From positions 146,149,632 to 146,213,631 of the forward strand of contig OX235270.1 of the NCBI GenBank assembly GCA_944472135.2: DNA of 64,000 nt, in the 5' to 3' direction. The number at the start of each line of letters is the position of its first letter. Within the stretch, counting starts at the first letter, position 1. This DNA comes from Trichobilharzia regenti (Eukaryota; Platyhelminthes; Trematoda; Strigeidida; Schistosomatidae). Positions 43,528 through 54,429 of this stretch are shown here, piece by piece. The position numbers were made by a program, and so were the translations under genes. The notes beneath the pieces were generated by a model. It did not search any database. It had not been told where the DNA came from and was given only the letters and a program-made list of their open reading frames with translations.

Positions 43528-44002
43528 CTGTGACTCTAATTAGTCCTGTAATGATTTAAATATCTACCTTCAATGTTCTATGCATGTTTTCCGCTTACAG
43601 GCATATTTTATTCAAGTTTACACTTACAAACTTACACGAAACACAAGGATACAAGTAACAGTTCAACAAAGTTTATTCTGAAAGACATTATCTATGTGTA
43701 AGCAGGTACTTGTATTCCTCTCATCTCTGTTATATTCATTTGTATGTGTGTGTGTGTGAGAGAGAGAGAGTGCGTAAAGGTAACTACAAAGGTGTAAAAC
43801 CCTTTGAAATGAGTATTTGATTTATGCACCAAACTCTCAATACACAACACTACTAATTAATATTGCATAAACTGTATGACAAAATGTGTGTTATTTTTTG
43901 TAACATCGTGTAATCGTAAAAACAAAACAAAACCAAAAAAATAAAATACAAACCAAACCAACAAACAAAAACTGCACATGTTCACACACACTCAGTGACT
44001 TG

Positions 44003-44057
<55 letters not shown>

Positions 44058-45160
44058 CGCCTATTGGTGATGTTGATGGTGATGCCGGAGGAGTTTTGAG
44101 GCGAATGACTTCAGCATTCAGCTACACAGCACACCTTACATCTCATATAAGAGGTGTGTGTGTGTGTGATAAAAAATAAAGTCACTATCAGAGAGAGAGA
44201 GAGAACACCTAAAGTGAAACTTTTTCTTCTCTATCTCTCTGTCTCTCTAGGTCGTATAAAAAATTAGACTTGGAAGCTTAAATCCAAGTTCAGTGTTTTG
44301 CTTAGTGTATTTTTTTTATTAATTTATTTATTTTCTGTCAAGTCTGATTTGCATTTTTCATGATAGATGGATATAAAAAAGTATAGTAATGATAATGATA
44401 ATAATAATAATAACAATAATGTTTGTGTTCCAGTGTGTGTGTGTGTGTGTGCGTGCGTGCGTGCGAATATACATCTCGGTTTTTGCAAGTGCAGCTGTGT
44501 ACTAAATACACCATTATAGAAACACAACAATGTGTTGATTGAATTCAACCTACCACCATCGTCATCAAATATACACGTGAGAAGTGTCCGAATAATTTTA
44601 ACTAATTAGGCATAGATTGAGTTGATTTCAGTTACTCGTTTTTTTCTCCATTGTGTATTCACGCGTAAGCTGAGGTTTTTTTAATGAGTTTCTTGAATCG
44701 TGTTCATCACTTGTATGTGTGTGTCAGTGTGTGTGCATGTAGTGCATTTGTTTAAGGTGATGATAACGTTGATAATAATGATGATGGTAATGGCTCTGTG
44801 TGTGTGTGTGTGTGTGTGTGGTGTATGAATGAATGAATGTATTTTAATTCTGACTTCATTCTAATTAGGTATTACAAAATTCATCAGAGATTAATGGAAT
44901 GGAATACGAAGCCATTTTTGTTTTACTATAATTCTTAATGTTTATTTGTGTTTAGTTTAACTGGTTGTCATGGTGTGAGCTGTAAAAATCTTTTGTTTTT
45001 TCTTTCTTTTCCATTACAACATTTATTTCTTTTTGGCTTTATATATATATTCTCTATATCGATGATAATATTTGTCTGAAGAATTTTTAGAAGATTACAT
45101 TACATTACCGCATTCAAGCCTATTGAAGTAATCTATCAGGCTAAATAATAGATGTTAGTG
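43206..45160. other. Non-coding stretch with long TA tracts
   Basis: No gene is seen. Tracts: (TA)n at 43469-43525 and 44003-44054, (GT)n at 44424-44463 (ending GTGCGTGCGTGC) and 44796-44821. The 74-codon frame at 44324-44548 is low complexity. Confidence 0.55.
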
Positions 45161-45164
45161 AAAT

Positions 45165-45400
45165 TCAGGTGCGTCTGTGGCACAGCGGTAGAGTGCTCGC
45201 CAGCCACGTCTCAGGTGGTACGGGGTTCGCCCCCCGGCTACCGATACACTCCTTTACCTTGCTAAGCCAGTAGTAAGACTGACAAAGAGGGAAGATTAGA
45301 CATGAGGCTAGCAGCAACCTCATCCTGTAAAAATAACCATCACTCTTATCGAAACTTCAAGGCCTATGTTCCACTGGGAACATGAAGGAATGACAAAAAA
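45165..45400 (+). mobile_element. SINE-3 (tRNA-derived), clearest copy
   Basis: The head GTGCGTCTGTGGCACAGCGG with GTAGAGTGCTCG is an A box and GGGGTTCGCCCCCCGG is a B box, so a pol III promoter of tRNA origin is likely. The body has CGATACACTCCTTTACCTTG, GACAAAGAGGGAAGATTAG and CATGAGGCTAGCAGCAACC. The tail, CTTCAAGGCCTATGTTCC then ACTGGGAACATGAAGGAA, resembles the B1 tail of RTE-B (GAAGCCCTATGTTCCACTCG...AAGGAAAT). Confidence 0.78.
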
Positions 45401-45404
45401 GTGA

Positions 45405-46185
45405 AATTCAGTCTGAGGCTGGGAAATTCTCACGCTTCTTTTTGAAACTGTTTGCGGTTGTACAGTTGTACACTATGTATCCAGTAGATTTTGGCCTTCT
45501 ATAAAAAGTCATTGTTTGATAAGCTGTACGACTTTTAATACAGTCTCTTTCATAATGACTTGTATTCACTTGATCCAATTGTATTAACTTTGTTGGACTA
45601 GCGACTGACCCTATTCAGGTAGGTAGTTATCTGGGTTCTGGTGGTAAGTCAACAATAAAAAAACAAAAACAACTTATGACAGCCCATTAAGAGTTCAAAA
45701 ATTTCTTCTATTCAGGGTACTATTCGCATCATTGTACAGATTTCTGAAATGATCAAAACTCGAACACTGTGAAGAATGTTTATATTATAGAATGTTGATT
45801 CTTCAGTTGTATTTTCTTTTTTTTTTCGTTTTTTGTAATTATTTTTCATGCTAATTGAGTTCATTCACTTTTGATACACATTTAACACCTGTAATTTTAG
45901 GTTTACACGAGGTCATCAATTGATGTAACAGGAGTGTGGTGAAGCAGAAGACAGATTTATCTGAATAATTAACTATTGACTCTTTGTATGACTGTAAGGT
46001 TAAATTGTACTCACAGTAGTCCGTTTTTATTTATATTAGAAGTGCAAAAACTCGTCTTTAAGGTCTTTCTTACTTGTTATTTAAGAATGAGTTTTATACC
46101 GTGAAAAATGGCGAAAACCTGTAAAAAAACTCTGCTTCTATTCATGTTAGTTGACATTTTCAGAAATTCAGTTATTATTATTAGT
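45405..46185. other. Non-coding stretch
   Basis: No gene or element is recognised. Confidence 0.45.
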
Positions 46186-46189
46186 TACG

Positions 46190-46592
46190 AGTTGATCACG
46201 GATTGATATCAGTTAGAGAACCATTGAAAACCAGCGGAGTACTGGACAGCTACTGTTTCATCCTAGTTTTGGGAATCATCAGCAGTACGCACCCACTGGG
46301 TTTCGAACCCAGGATCTTCCGGTTACAAGGCTGGCAAGCTCGTATACCATTCAGCCACTGGGACCCGATTCAATGGCTCGTGAATTCTAACTTCTACCAA
46401 TTCGTGATTTAGCGCGACCCCAACCATTGTCGTTGGTGGGACATCCATCCACACACATGACATCTAATTGGACCTCACTGGTCACGACTTCTCACTAGAA
46501 CTCAGGAAACTCCAACCTGTAGCAAGTCACTAGCGAGCATCAGATTAACTTTCTATAGTTTTTGGTTTGTAAGGATTAGTTATGTTTTACGA
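46190..46592 (-). mobile_element. HHR element, tandem unit 1 (best ribozyme core)
   Basis: The first of two head-to-tail units with a 402-bp period (GTTGATCACGGATTGATATC at 46191 and again at 46593). The minus strand runs: head with GATGCTCGCTAGTGAC, GAAGTCGTGACCAGTGAGG, GAATTGGTAGAAGTTAGAAT, tRNA-like CCCAGTGGCTGAATGGTATA and CTGGGTTCGAAACCCAG, ribozyme, and tail GGTTTTCAATGGTTCTCTAA. All blocks of the family are present. Confidence 0.82.
46239..46288 (-). ncRNA. Hammerhead ribozyme with conserved core
   Basis: In transcript order: stem I GTACTG, core CTGATGA, stem II strand TTCC, loop CAAAACTA, GGAT, core GAAA, stem III CAG-TAG-CTG, the GTC cleavage triplet, and stem I CAGTAC. Every catalytic-core base expected for CTGANGA...GAAA...NUH is present. 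The weak point is the base pair next to the core in stem II, which is U-U. This is the strongest candidate for a still active ribozyme in the window. Confidence 0.75.
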
Positions 46593-46880
46593 GTTGATCA
46601 CGGATTGATATCAGTTAGAGAACCATTGAAAACCAGCAGTGGAGTACTGGACAGCTGCTGTTTCATCCTAGTTTTGGGAATCATCATCAGTACACACCAA
46701 CCACATGGGTTCGATCCCAGGACCTTCCGGTTACAAGGCAAGCTAGCTCGTATACCATTCAGCCACTGGGACCCGATTCAATGGCTCGTGAATTCTAACT
46801 TCTACCAATTCGTGATTTAGCGCGACCCCAACCAATGCTGTCGGTGGGAAATCCATCCTCACACGTGACATCTGGATAAT
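46593..46880 (-). mobile_element. HHR element, tandem unit 2 (head-truncated)
   Basis: It repeats unit 1 from the tail through the ribozyme (46644-46693), tRNA-like part (GGTCCTGGGATCGAACCCA) and GAATTGGTAGAAGTTAGAAT. The distal head is cut after GTCACGTGTGAGGATGG. The ribozyme differs from unit 1 by C3 to A (ATGATGA), so it should not cleave. Its stem III loop is CAG-CAG-CTG. Confidence 0.78.
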
Positions 46881-47022
46881 TCCGATGATTCCCAAAACTA
46901 GGATGAAACAGCTTTATAGTACTCCACTGCTGGTCTTCAATAGTTCTCCTACTGATATCAGTCCGTGATCAATTTCTAAAAACAAAACTACTCCTTACAA
47001 ACCAAATTATAGAAAGTTATTA
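46870..47022 (+). mobile_element. HHR element, plus copy facing the tandem pair
   Basis: It starts inside the ribozyme (CCGATGATTCCCAAAACTAG, GATGAAACAGC) and runs through CTGCTGGTCTTCAATAGTTC, TCCTACTGATATCAGTCCGT to the tail end CTTACAAACCAAATTATAGA. It is inverted relative to the two units before it. The last 30 bp are complementary to 46545-46575 (CTATAGTTTTTGGTTTGTAA). Confidence 0.7.
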
Positions 47023-47024
47023 TT

Positions 47025-47675
47025 ATTCCCTTGGGTTCCAAGTGGGACATAGAGCTGCAACACTAAGTCTCCATTTTCTGCCATCCTCACGATTGCCCAT
47101 AATTTCTCATCTCCTTCATGTCACCCTCACACCGACGACCCACTCGTCACTTCCCACTGGAATTCCACTCGAGTTATGGCCTTGTCATTCGACGGTCTCC
47201 TAAAAGTATGCCTGACCACTCCATCTCTACTTTCTCCTAGATATTTGTTGAGAAATCAGCTCTTAACTTTTGGTTTATCGCCAGTCAGGCAGAGGTCCTT
47301 GTTGCTAATTCTTTCTGGCCGGCCAGCTGGCCATTTGATTTTCACTATGGAGCCAGCCAGCTGGTGAATGCAGCTATTTATATAAGTCTAAAGTAGCCTA
47401 TTGGGAATGCTTTTTGTGACACACCGATCAGCTTTCTGACCCGTATAGACGAACTGACCGCCGTCATACTGTTAGGGTTGAACATAATTCGAATCTTGCT
47501 GTTTATGCTGAGGCGGAGTGCAGAAGATTTCCAAACTGATTTCAGGTTGATGAAGGCGTGTGTATCTTGCCTTTCTGGTTCTAGCTGTATGGCTCTGACA
47601 TCTTCATCCATTCTGAATTCCTGTAATTGAAACATTGCTGGCTAGCTGGATAAGTGAAGGAGGTGACCTCAGTTA
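47025..47675 (-). mobile_element. RTE-B1 fragment
   Basis: The minus strand has EVTSFTYP-like codons near 47650, FINLKSVWKSSALRLSINSK (a conserved linker), KIRIMFNPN, VRKLIGVSQKAFPIGYFRL, a GPARKN-type QKEL block, and RRPTRSGVGR-like codons. The end is GTTGCAGCTCTATGTCCC then ACTTGGAACCCAAGGGAATA (B1 tail). Several frameshifts. Confidence 0.75.
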
Positions 47676-47864
47676 TAATATTATGTAAAATGCCACTAAT
47701 TCTCTAACGATGATCTGCATTTGTATTCAGTACTCACCATTTTGGTCCCAATCCATAAATCATACAGCATCATTCATTTCATGTAAACTGCAGTGAACGT
47801 CCTGCAAAATGGACAATGTTATGATATAAGGAGTAGGCATTCATACCACTCGTATTTGTCATTG

Positions 47865-48050
47865 CCGTCGGTGGCACAGTGGTTAGGATTCTCGACGACC
47901 ATGCACATGGTCCAGGGTTCGAGCCCAAACCGGCGCACACCAGATATCTATGGTCGGCCTGCGAAATTTGGGCTACCGATATCCACGCTGAAAGTTCCAT
48001 ACTTGTACCAAAAATACAGTGTGGAATCAAGCTGTTACCAAAAAAAAAAA
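47865..48050 (+). mobile_element. SINE-2 (tRNA-derived), clearest copy
   Basis: CGTCGGTGGCACAGTGGTTA (A box) and CCAGGGTTCGAGCCCAAACC (B box) are followed by GATATCTATGGTCGGCCTGC, GGGCTACCGATATCCACG and GTGTGGAATCAAGCTG, ending in a run of ten A. It keeps the same block order as the other three copies. The overlapping open frames are incidental. Confidence 0.82.
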
Positions 48051-48715
48051 TTCGAATATTTGAGTAGCTAAATACTGACTACTTAAGAGGACAGTTTTAC
48101 GCCACTCTGTTCCCTTTTGTGCACCGTGGATCACGTAAATATGACAAGTCAGATACTAAGCATTATATGTACTATCTCTAGGCCGACCAGCCAATTTTTA
48201 ATGCATCGACAGATATTTCTAGCTCCAAATGTATATGTTCTAGTGGCTGTGTTGTTTTTTGGGGGGGCTTGGATTACACTTCCCGCAAAATCTTTCATGT
48301 TAGTTAAGGCGTCATTCATCTTAGGTACACAATGATGAGGAAGCAAGCTCAGTAGATTCTCTATAAAGTTTTTATCTATGAATGGAGTTGCCTAACAGTC
48401 ATGTAGTAGTAGTGGTAGTATTGGCTTCTCAGCAGAAACCTGGTATTTTAGGTCTAAGTTTTGGATTAGTTCCACGCTGTTTTCTCATGCCTTACCAAAT
48501 ATCAGTTTCATCAGTGAGTTGGTTTTTATCGTTTGAAGTAAAATGGAGATGAACTTCATCTGATCTGATCTCAGCGCCACTTTTTACGAATTGATCCAAA
48601 ATCTTCTCATCGCATAGCCTGATGCTTACTTCTTGACCATTTCTCTCTCTCTCTCTCTCTCTCTCTAAAAATGCCGTAATTCAGTAAGCTAGCCATTGGT
48701 AGGGAGGAAATGTCT
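48051..48715. other. Non-coding stretch
   Basis: No gene is recognised. A (TC)n run lies at 48642-48667, and an open frame at 48117-48335 has no motif. Confidence 0.45.
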
Positions 48716-48719
48716 GTTA

Positions 48720-49430
48720 CTAACCATTTCACTATCCACACAGTGTATAATGTCTACTGTAAGTGAAAATGGTTATCCAGAAAAGTTTATTGATAAGAAT
48801 ATGAATCTAAAATCAAAGCAGCTCAAGGTACCAACAGTTCGAAAAAGGCCTTATTCTTACAAATTCAGCTCCTCGGGGATAACATCAGCGAGATACTAAC
48901 ACAACGCCTTAGGAATGCGGTAAAATGAACATTCCCTGCTGTTGAATTACAATGTGTCTTCAAAACCACTGCTCTCTTTGCATTCGGCAGTAAAAGACAA
49001 ACTGTCTAATCTCGCATCTTCCATGTGTATCTAACAATTTAACTGCTCCTGTGGAGTGAGCCAGTTACTTGCATAGGCCGTACGATTAGCAGTGTTTCTC
49101 GTCGAATTTCCGAATATCACCCCGTGTAGTTAGGTGAAGGACAAACAAAATATATTCGTAACGCTATTCTATCTCATCTTGTGGATACAGAACACAAGAT
49201 TGATGTCAACGAGGCGGCTTTAAAAGTCATTTACCGCATACGAACACATCCTAACTTCACCTCAAGAGTTAGTTTACTAAATGTTGCTGAGGCTGGCCGT
49301 TGGGATCCACATTAAAATGCCTAATTTGTGCGTCCAAAAGAAGATAGTTCAGATATTGTCTTTACGTTGGCCATCTACGTTTGAATGATCCTCAAGTTTT
49401 GAGGAATTTTCTTAATTTTGGTTGATATTC
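48720..49430 (+). mobile_element. PLE-b (Penelope-like element) C-terminal region with GIY-YIG remnant
   Basis: The first frame (to 48899) reads ENGYPEKFIDKNMNLKSKQL and KVPTVRKRPYSYKF, the linker between the reverse transcriptase and endonuclease in this PLE class. Later frames give FAFGSKRQ and DKLSNLASSMCI, a CSCGVSQL zinc-ribbon-like Cys pair, GRTIRSVSRRISEYHPV (GIY-YIG core, normally YIGRT...RISEH), HLVDTEHKIDVNEAALKVIY and SLLNVAEAGRW, then CVQKK. Stops and frameshifts fall between. It is clearly different from PLE-a in sequence. The catalytic Tyr is lost at the YIG position by a frameshift. Confidence 0.75.
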
Positions 49431-49434
49431 TATT

Positions 49435-49705
49435 TACTATTATATCTTCATTATTATTACTGTTATAATTTAAGCATCTTTAATGAACTGTAATTCCATT
49501 GTGCTCCTACTTTACAAATCGATAGTATTTAAAAAACACCAATATTGTTATTGACTACTATTCTAGAATATTCTATGTATATAAACATATGTGTATAATT
49601 TTAGAGCCAGAAGAGGAGGGAATTATCGAAAAGGATATTCTTCTTTGCTAGCTCAATTATTTTGTGTTTTATAGATGTCTGAATGAATATTTTTGCTAAA
49701 TTATT
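49435..49705. other. Non-coding stretch
   Basis: AT-rich, no recognised element. Confidence 0.4.
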
Positions 49706-49709
49706 TATT

Positions 49710-50455
49710 AGTTATTCCCTTGGGTTCCAAGTGAAATGAAGAGCTTCAGAAGCACATCAACATATTGTCCTAATCTCCATATCGCTCCAGAGCAGGCTCC
49801 ATGACTGTCCATCAGCTCTCATCTCTTCACCACACAATCTCCCCAATGTCACTCTCACACTGCTAACTAGTTTCGAGCTATTACGGTACAAATTGAGAAC
49901 CACCATATCGTGTCGTGTCACCCAGCCGTCTCATCAACATGTCTCCAATCCAGCTCCATCTTCTCCAACACATTTGTTGAACAGTAGGTTCTCGCCTCCT
50001 GGTTCTCTGACAGAGTTTCCTTGTTCCTAACCCTTTGTCGTCGGACCTCCGATATTGAGTGTGGAGTCGGTGAAGGAAGGTGTTGATAAAATTCTGCAAT
50101 AGCCTGTTGGAAATGCCTTTGGTGACATGGTCAACAAGTCTGTGAACCACATAGAAGCGCTGAGTGACTACTGACTTGCAATTAATGTTGAAAATCCGAA
50201 TGTTGTTTATTTTTGTGCTCATCTGTGCATCCGATTTCCACATTAATTTCTGACTAATGAACGGCTGTCCTGCTTTTGCGATGTTAGCCGGCTTTGACAT
50301 TCTCATCCACACTGTCACCTGTGGTTTAGACGGTGCTGTCTAGATGAGAATTGGTGTTAGTTGTTGGTGGTAAGGTATCTCGATCACCTCGGTCTTCTCC
50401 ATGGTCACTTAAAGTTCTATCTTCTTTGTCAGCTACTTCTCTCAACTTGTACGGA
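49710..50455 (-). mobile_element. RTE-B1 fragment, inverted twin of 42153-42610
   Basis: The minus frame 49881-50318 (145 codons) begins with MTVWMRMSKPANIAKAGQPF and continues with the same INNIRIFNINCKSVVTQRFY ... MCWRRWSWIGDMLMRRLGDT as the plus-strand copy at 42165. It differs in that stretch by one residue (Arg to Ser in WRWIG). Downstream is the B1 tail CTTCATTTCACTTGGAACCC. Upstream, near 50350-50450, is TKEDRTLSDHGEDRGD, the region before the Gln tract. It meets a plus-strand RTE-B2 back to back at 50456. Confidence 0.8.
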
Positions 50456-51345
50456 AAGACCGGGGGCAATGACGAAACAGGCATTAAATTGACCCTAACG
50501 AAAACTTCGAGGATCTGGACTTCGCCGATGATGTTTGTCTCATTTCCCACAAACTGGGAGATATGCAAGTGACAAGCATCCAGAGAAGTTAGGACTTCAG
50601 GTGAACATAGAGAAAACAGAGGAGGTGAAGATTCCTGGCTAACAACAACAGACAACAATCAGCCAGCATTAATAGGAGGGACCTGAGAGAAACAACCCCC
50701 TTTACCTACTTACCTACCTACCAGGGAAGCATCGTTACAAATACAGGTGGACGAAACTGATAAGGATATCAAAGCAAGGGTCGGGAAAGAAAGACAAGCC
50801 TTCACTTCTCTCAAATCTGTGTGGAGGTCAACAACACTCAGAATGAAAATGGAAATAAAATCCGGATTTTCAACTCTAGTGTGAAGTCAGCGCTACCTAC
50901 CATGCGGATCAGAGACTTGGCGCGTCATAAAGAGCACCTCAAACAAACTACAGACCTTCATCAACAGCTGTCTTCGCTCAATACTCAAGATCAGATGGCC
51001 AGTCAGCAAAGATCAGCAACAGGGAGGGATATCTGAAAAGGAACTAACCCAGTAGGAACCGGCTGTGGGACAAATAAGCGGGAAGAAATGGAGGTGGATT
51101 GACCATACTCTGAGAAAACAAACAATCAAGTGACATCACTAGGCAAGCCATTGCTCCAGTGGAACCCGAAAGGGAAGCGGCGAGTTGGTCGTCAGTGCGA
51201 AAGTGGGGTGACTTGAGGGAGGTCATGCAAAGAGGAGATTAAAGTGTGTGGGCAGACTTGGAGCCAGGCGAAAACTCCAGCAGAGAACCGAACGCGATGG
51301 AGACGACGGGCTGAAGCTGTATGTTCCTTTAGGAATTAAAGGAAA
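50456..51345 (+). mobile_element. RTE-B2 fragment with FADD motif
   Basis: It starts at NDETGIKLTLT, then EDLDFADDVCLISHKLGDMQ at 50510-50570 (motif C of the reverse transcriptase). After that come GLQVNIEKTE-like codons, TYLPTYQGSIVT-like codons, RVGKERQAFTSLKSVW, NKIRIFNSSVKSAL and TTDLHQQLSSLNTQDQMASQ. Last are GAAGAAATGGAGGTGGATTG (KKWRWI) and the tail GCTGAAGCTGTATGTTCC then TTTAGGAATTAAAGG. Same subfamily as 21408 and 30690. No motif A or endonuclease. Confidence 0.8.
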
Positions 51346-51439
51346 TGATAATGATAGATTGAAGGCAAAATTGAGCTTAAGTGTTTAAATTACTCCAGAT
51401 TATTTATCATCTTGGGCTACAAAACTGCGTCTCAGTTAC

Positions 51440-51535
51440 AGAACATATGTCAGTAAAAGAAACAAGCTGAACCGAACGCAATGGAGACTCGCGGCTGAAG
51501 CCCTATGTTCCTCTAGGAATTAAAGGAAATAATAA
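51440..51535 (+). mobile_element. RTE-B2 3' end, very short insertion
   Basis: ACAAGCTGAACCGAACGCAA, TGGAGACTCGCGGCTGAAGC and CCTATGTTCCTCTAGGAATT are the last 70-80 bp of RTE-B2, ending in AAAGGAAATAATAATAAT. This is an extreme 5'-truncation. Confidence 0.7.
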
Positions 51536-51690
51536 TAATCCATCAACTTGTTAGTTTTCACCTGTAGATTTTCGGGTTTGTGCGGGATTAAATACAAACT
51601 GTCCACAAAGTCCATTTCTTCTAAATTCTTTTCGTCCTTCCATAAGGAATTTAAAAACTTCATTTCCAAAGGAGATCCCGCTAAATGAGG
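51536..51690 (-). mobile_element. RTE-B fragment around the catalytic motif
   Basis: The minus strand reads NLEEMDFVDSLYLIPHKPEN and LQVKTNKL, the FADD segment with the motif changed to FVDS (first Asp lost). Confidence 0.6.
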
Positions 51691-51721
51691 ATTATAACAA
51701 TAATATTGTTATTTTTTGTTT

Positions 51722-52312
51722 TAGTTGCTAGAGGAAAATGAGGCTTAAGTCGTGCATCTCCATTACATTCGGTTCTTCGCCAACTTTTTCACCTGGCTCC
51801 ATGTCTGCCCACATGCTTTCATGTCCTCTTCGCATCACCTCATCCTCAGTATCACCCTCGCGCTGACGACCAACGAAATCGTCGCTTATCATTCGGGCTC
51901 CACTCGAGTGATGGCTTGCATTACGGGTGATGTCACTCACTTGATGGTTTGTTTTCTCAGAGTGTATGGCCAATCCATCTCCATTTCTTTTTGCTGATTT
52001 GCTGCACAATCGGTTCTTGCTGGGTTAATTCGTTCATTGACAGAGATCCCTGCCTGTTGCTTGCTGATCTTTATTAGTCGGCAATCTGATCTTAAATAGT
52101 ATTGAGCTAAGACAGGTGTTGACGAAGGTGTATAGTTTATTCAAAGTGGCCTTCACGACGCACTGGCCAAGTCTCTGATCCGTATGTTAAATACCGCTGA
52201 CTGGCTTCACATTGAAGTTGAAAGTTTGGATCTTATTTTCATTTTCATGCTGACCAGTGCTGTTGACCTCCACACAGACTTGCTTGCCTTGCTTTCCCTG
52301 TCGCTAAATGAG
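51722..52312 (-). mobile_element. RTE-B2 fragment
   Basis: From the 5' side on the minus strand: AAGCAAGTCTGTGTGGAGG (KSVWR), NKIQTFNFNVKPVS-like codons, FGQCVVKATLNKL-like codons and NTCLSSILFKIRLPTN. QQISKRNGDGLAIHSEKTNH, SGARMISDDFVG and MKACGQTWSQVKKLAKNRM-like codons follow. The tail is CGACTTAAGCCTCATTTTCC then TCTAGCAACTAAAA. The 93-codon frame inside is residual. Confidence 0.75.
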
Positions 52313-52314
52313 GA

Positions 52315-52712
52315 TAACTAGGATGAGAACTGAAAGAATTAGTTTACCATTAAACAACCCATCCATCGCACACACACACAATGTACACACAAAGACGTGA
52401 AAGAAGTGAGCACTGTGAACACTGTTATCTTAGGCATTCCAGCTAAATTAATCGATACAACCAACCACTACTAGATAGAATAACCCATTGTGTTGTATTG
52501 TAGATGATTTTGTTGAAATAAATGAATAAATAAATAAAAAGAGGAACAATCCAGATAGTGAATAAGGGAAACCAATTAGTTAGTGCAGGGGTTATTTTGA
52601 CGAGAGAAAAAGGTTAATCTTTCCGCCTCCTCCTCTTCTTTTCCTTTTTTTAAAATAATTTTTATAAGCACACTAACGACTCATCTATAATTTGATTGTG
52701 ATTATGATGATT

Positions 52713-52753
<41 letters not shown>

Positions 52754-54425
52754 AATAGAGTAGTGATAACCAACAATATTAAAACTCATGACAATCACGC
52801 TGATGACGATGATTGTTGAAGAGAATTCCTAGGCTGGATTGCATGACAAATGATGAGAAGCGCTTATTTCTGTCCTGACTGTAAAGTACTATTTATTTAT
52901 CTATCATCTATCTATCTATATCCTTTCATGCATTTTTCTAGAGATGAAAAAAAAATAATATTCTCCAGCTATCATAATTAATTTTCAGTCAGTCTGTCTT
53001 TATGTATGTATATTTAACATAAACATATAATCAGTTGAATATATGAATGAGTGGCCATTATCATATTTTATCAAAAGTCAGTTAATTGTCTAAATAAGAT
53101 GCTCTATCCCCTAGTGCACAAGGCTGGCTATTCAGGGAAGGCTTTGAGCAGTACACACACACACACACACACACAAGCGCCTACAATATATCAAGTTTTT
53201 CATTAAGAAAATACCCATAACTAACAGGTTATATATATATATACGTTTGTTCCTTTTTTAAGTACAGTCAAGCGTAATACGCAAAATGTCAGGCCAAGTG
53301 AATTAAGCTCAAATGAAATGATTGAAAAATGTCTGTGTGTACAAGGATTAAATCAAAATGAAATATAAAACAAACAAAAAAACAAACACCCATGATAATG
53401 CTGACACTGATGATTTTATTATGATTATTGTTAATGTTACTATTGTATGTGCGAATTTTCACTAAGGACTAACTAAACGAAGCAATAAAAAAATGTAGGC
53501 GTTTGTTTAAAGAAAGAAGAAGAAGAAGAAGAAGTCCAGAGCGTTATGCGATATACAGCAGGGAATTGATTAGATATGATCTCGATAGTGTGAATAATCT
53601 TCCTCAAGCGTGCCTTGGAGAAAAAAAACTACGAAGAAAGAGAAGCATAGTAATATATACAGCTAGATGATTGGCGAATATAATATAATAATCTGAATAG
53701 AACACAGTGTGAGCAGGTAAAATGAATGCGTAAACACAGAGCTTCCTATTGTCTGTTTGTGCATGTCTGTGTGCTAATAATGTATATGTATGTATTTAGA
53801 TCAGGGGTGACAGAGTCACGGTAACACTACTAAATAGGATTTTAAACGCTTATTTCATAATGAGCTTATCGGCTAAGCTAATTTCGCATATGATGAATGT
53901 GAACCAGGATGAGTTGGTGATTAGTGGAATGAATATATATATGTATGCATATATGCATATATATATATCTTCGCAATTTCAATGACGAGAAAAATAATGA
54001 GGGGGAGTTTATTCAGAAAAAAAGAAATTAGAAAAATGAAAGAACGGATTAAAGATAAGAAGAAATCTTTCAAAACTCATTAGATTAATTGATTTACTGT
54101 CGTTTTCAAGAAAACATTTCCTTAAAACTATTATTATTATTATCAATGTAATTTGTGATTTATCCAGTTGTGAACTGCCGCTCTGGAGTTTATTTTGTTT
54201 GAAGACTTATTTTATGATGAAATTAAACTTAAAGAGTTTAAGTACTCAGTGGCTGTGAATTAAACCTCTTTAACTCTGAAAGGAGTAGAACACGAGCCAG
54301 CCAATGTTGTTTAGAGTATTACAAGAAGACTGCATTTCCTTAAGAACTCACAGCACAAAAAGACAGCATAGTCTTCTTCACTGAGTGTCATATTTTATTT
54401 GGGAATTATTCTTTACTGATAAAGA
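52315..54425. other. Non-coding stretch with microsatellites
   Basis: Tracts: (GAT)n at 52705-52753, (CA)n at 53151-53174, (TA)n at 53229-53244 and (GAA)n at 53515-53533. No gene or element is seen. Confidence 0.55.
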
Positions 54426-54429
54426 CACT

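Noticed and set aside
47868..47945. tRNA gene at the start of SINE-2
   Set aside because: It repeats four times in the window with the same non-tRNA body and A-rich tail.
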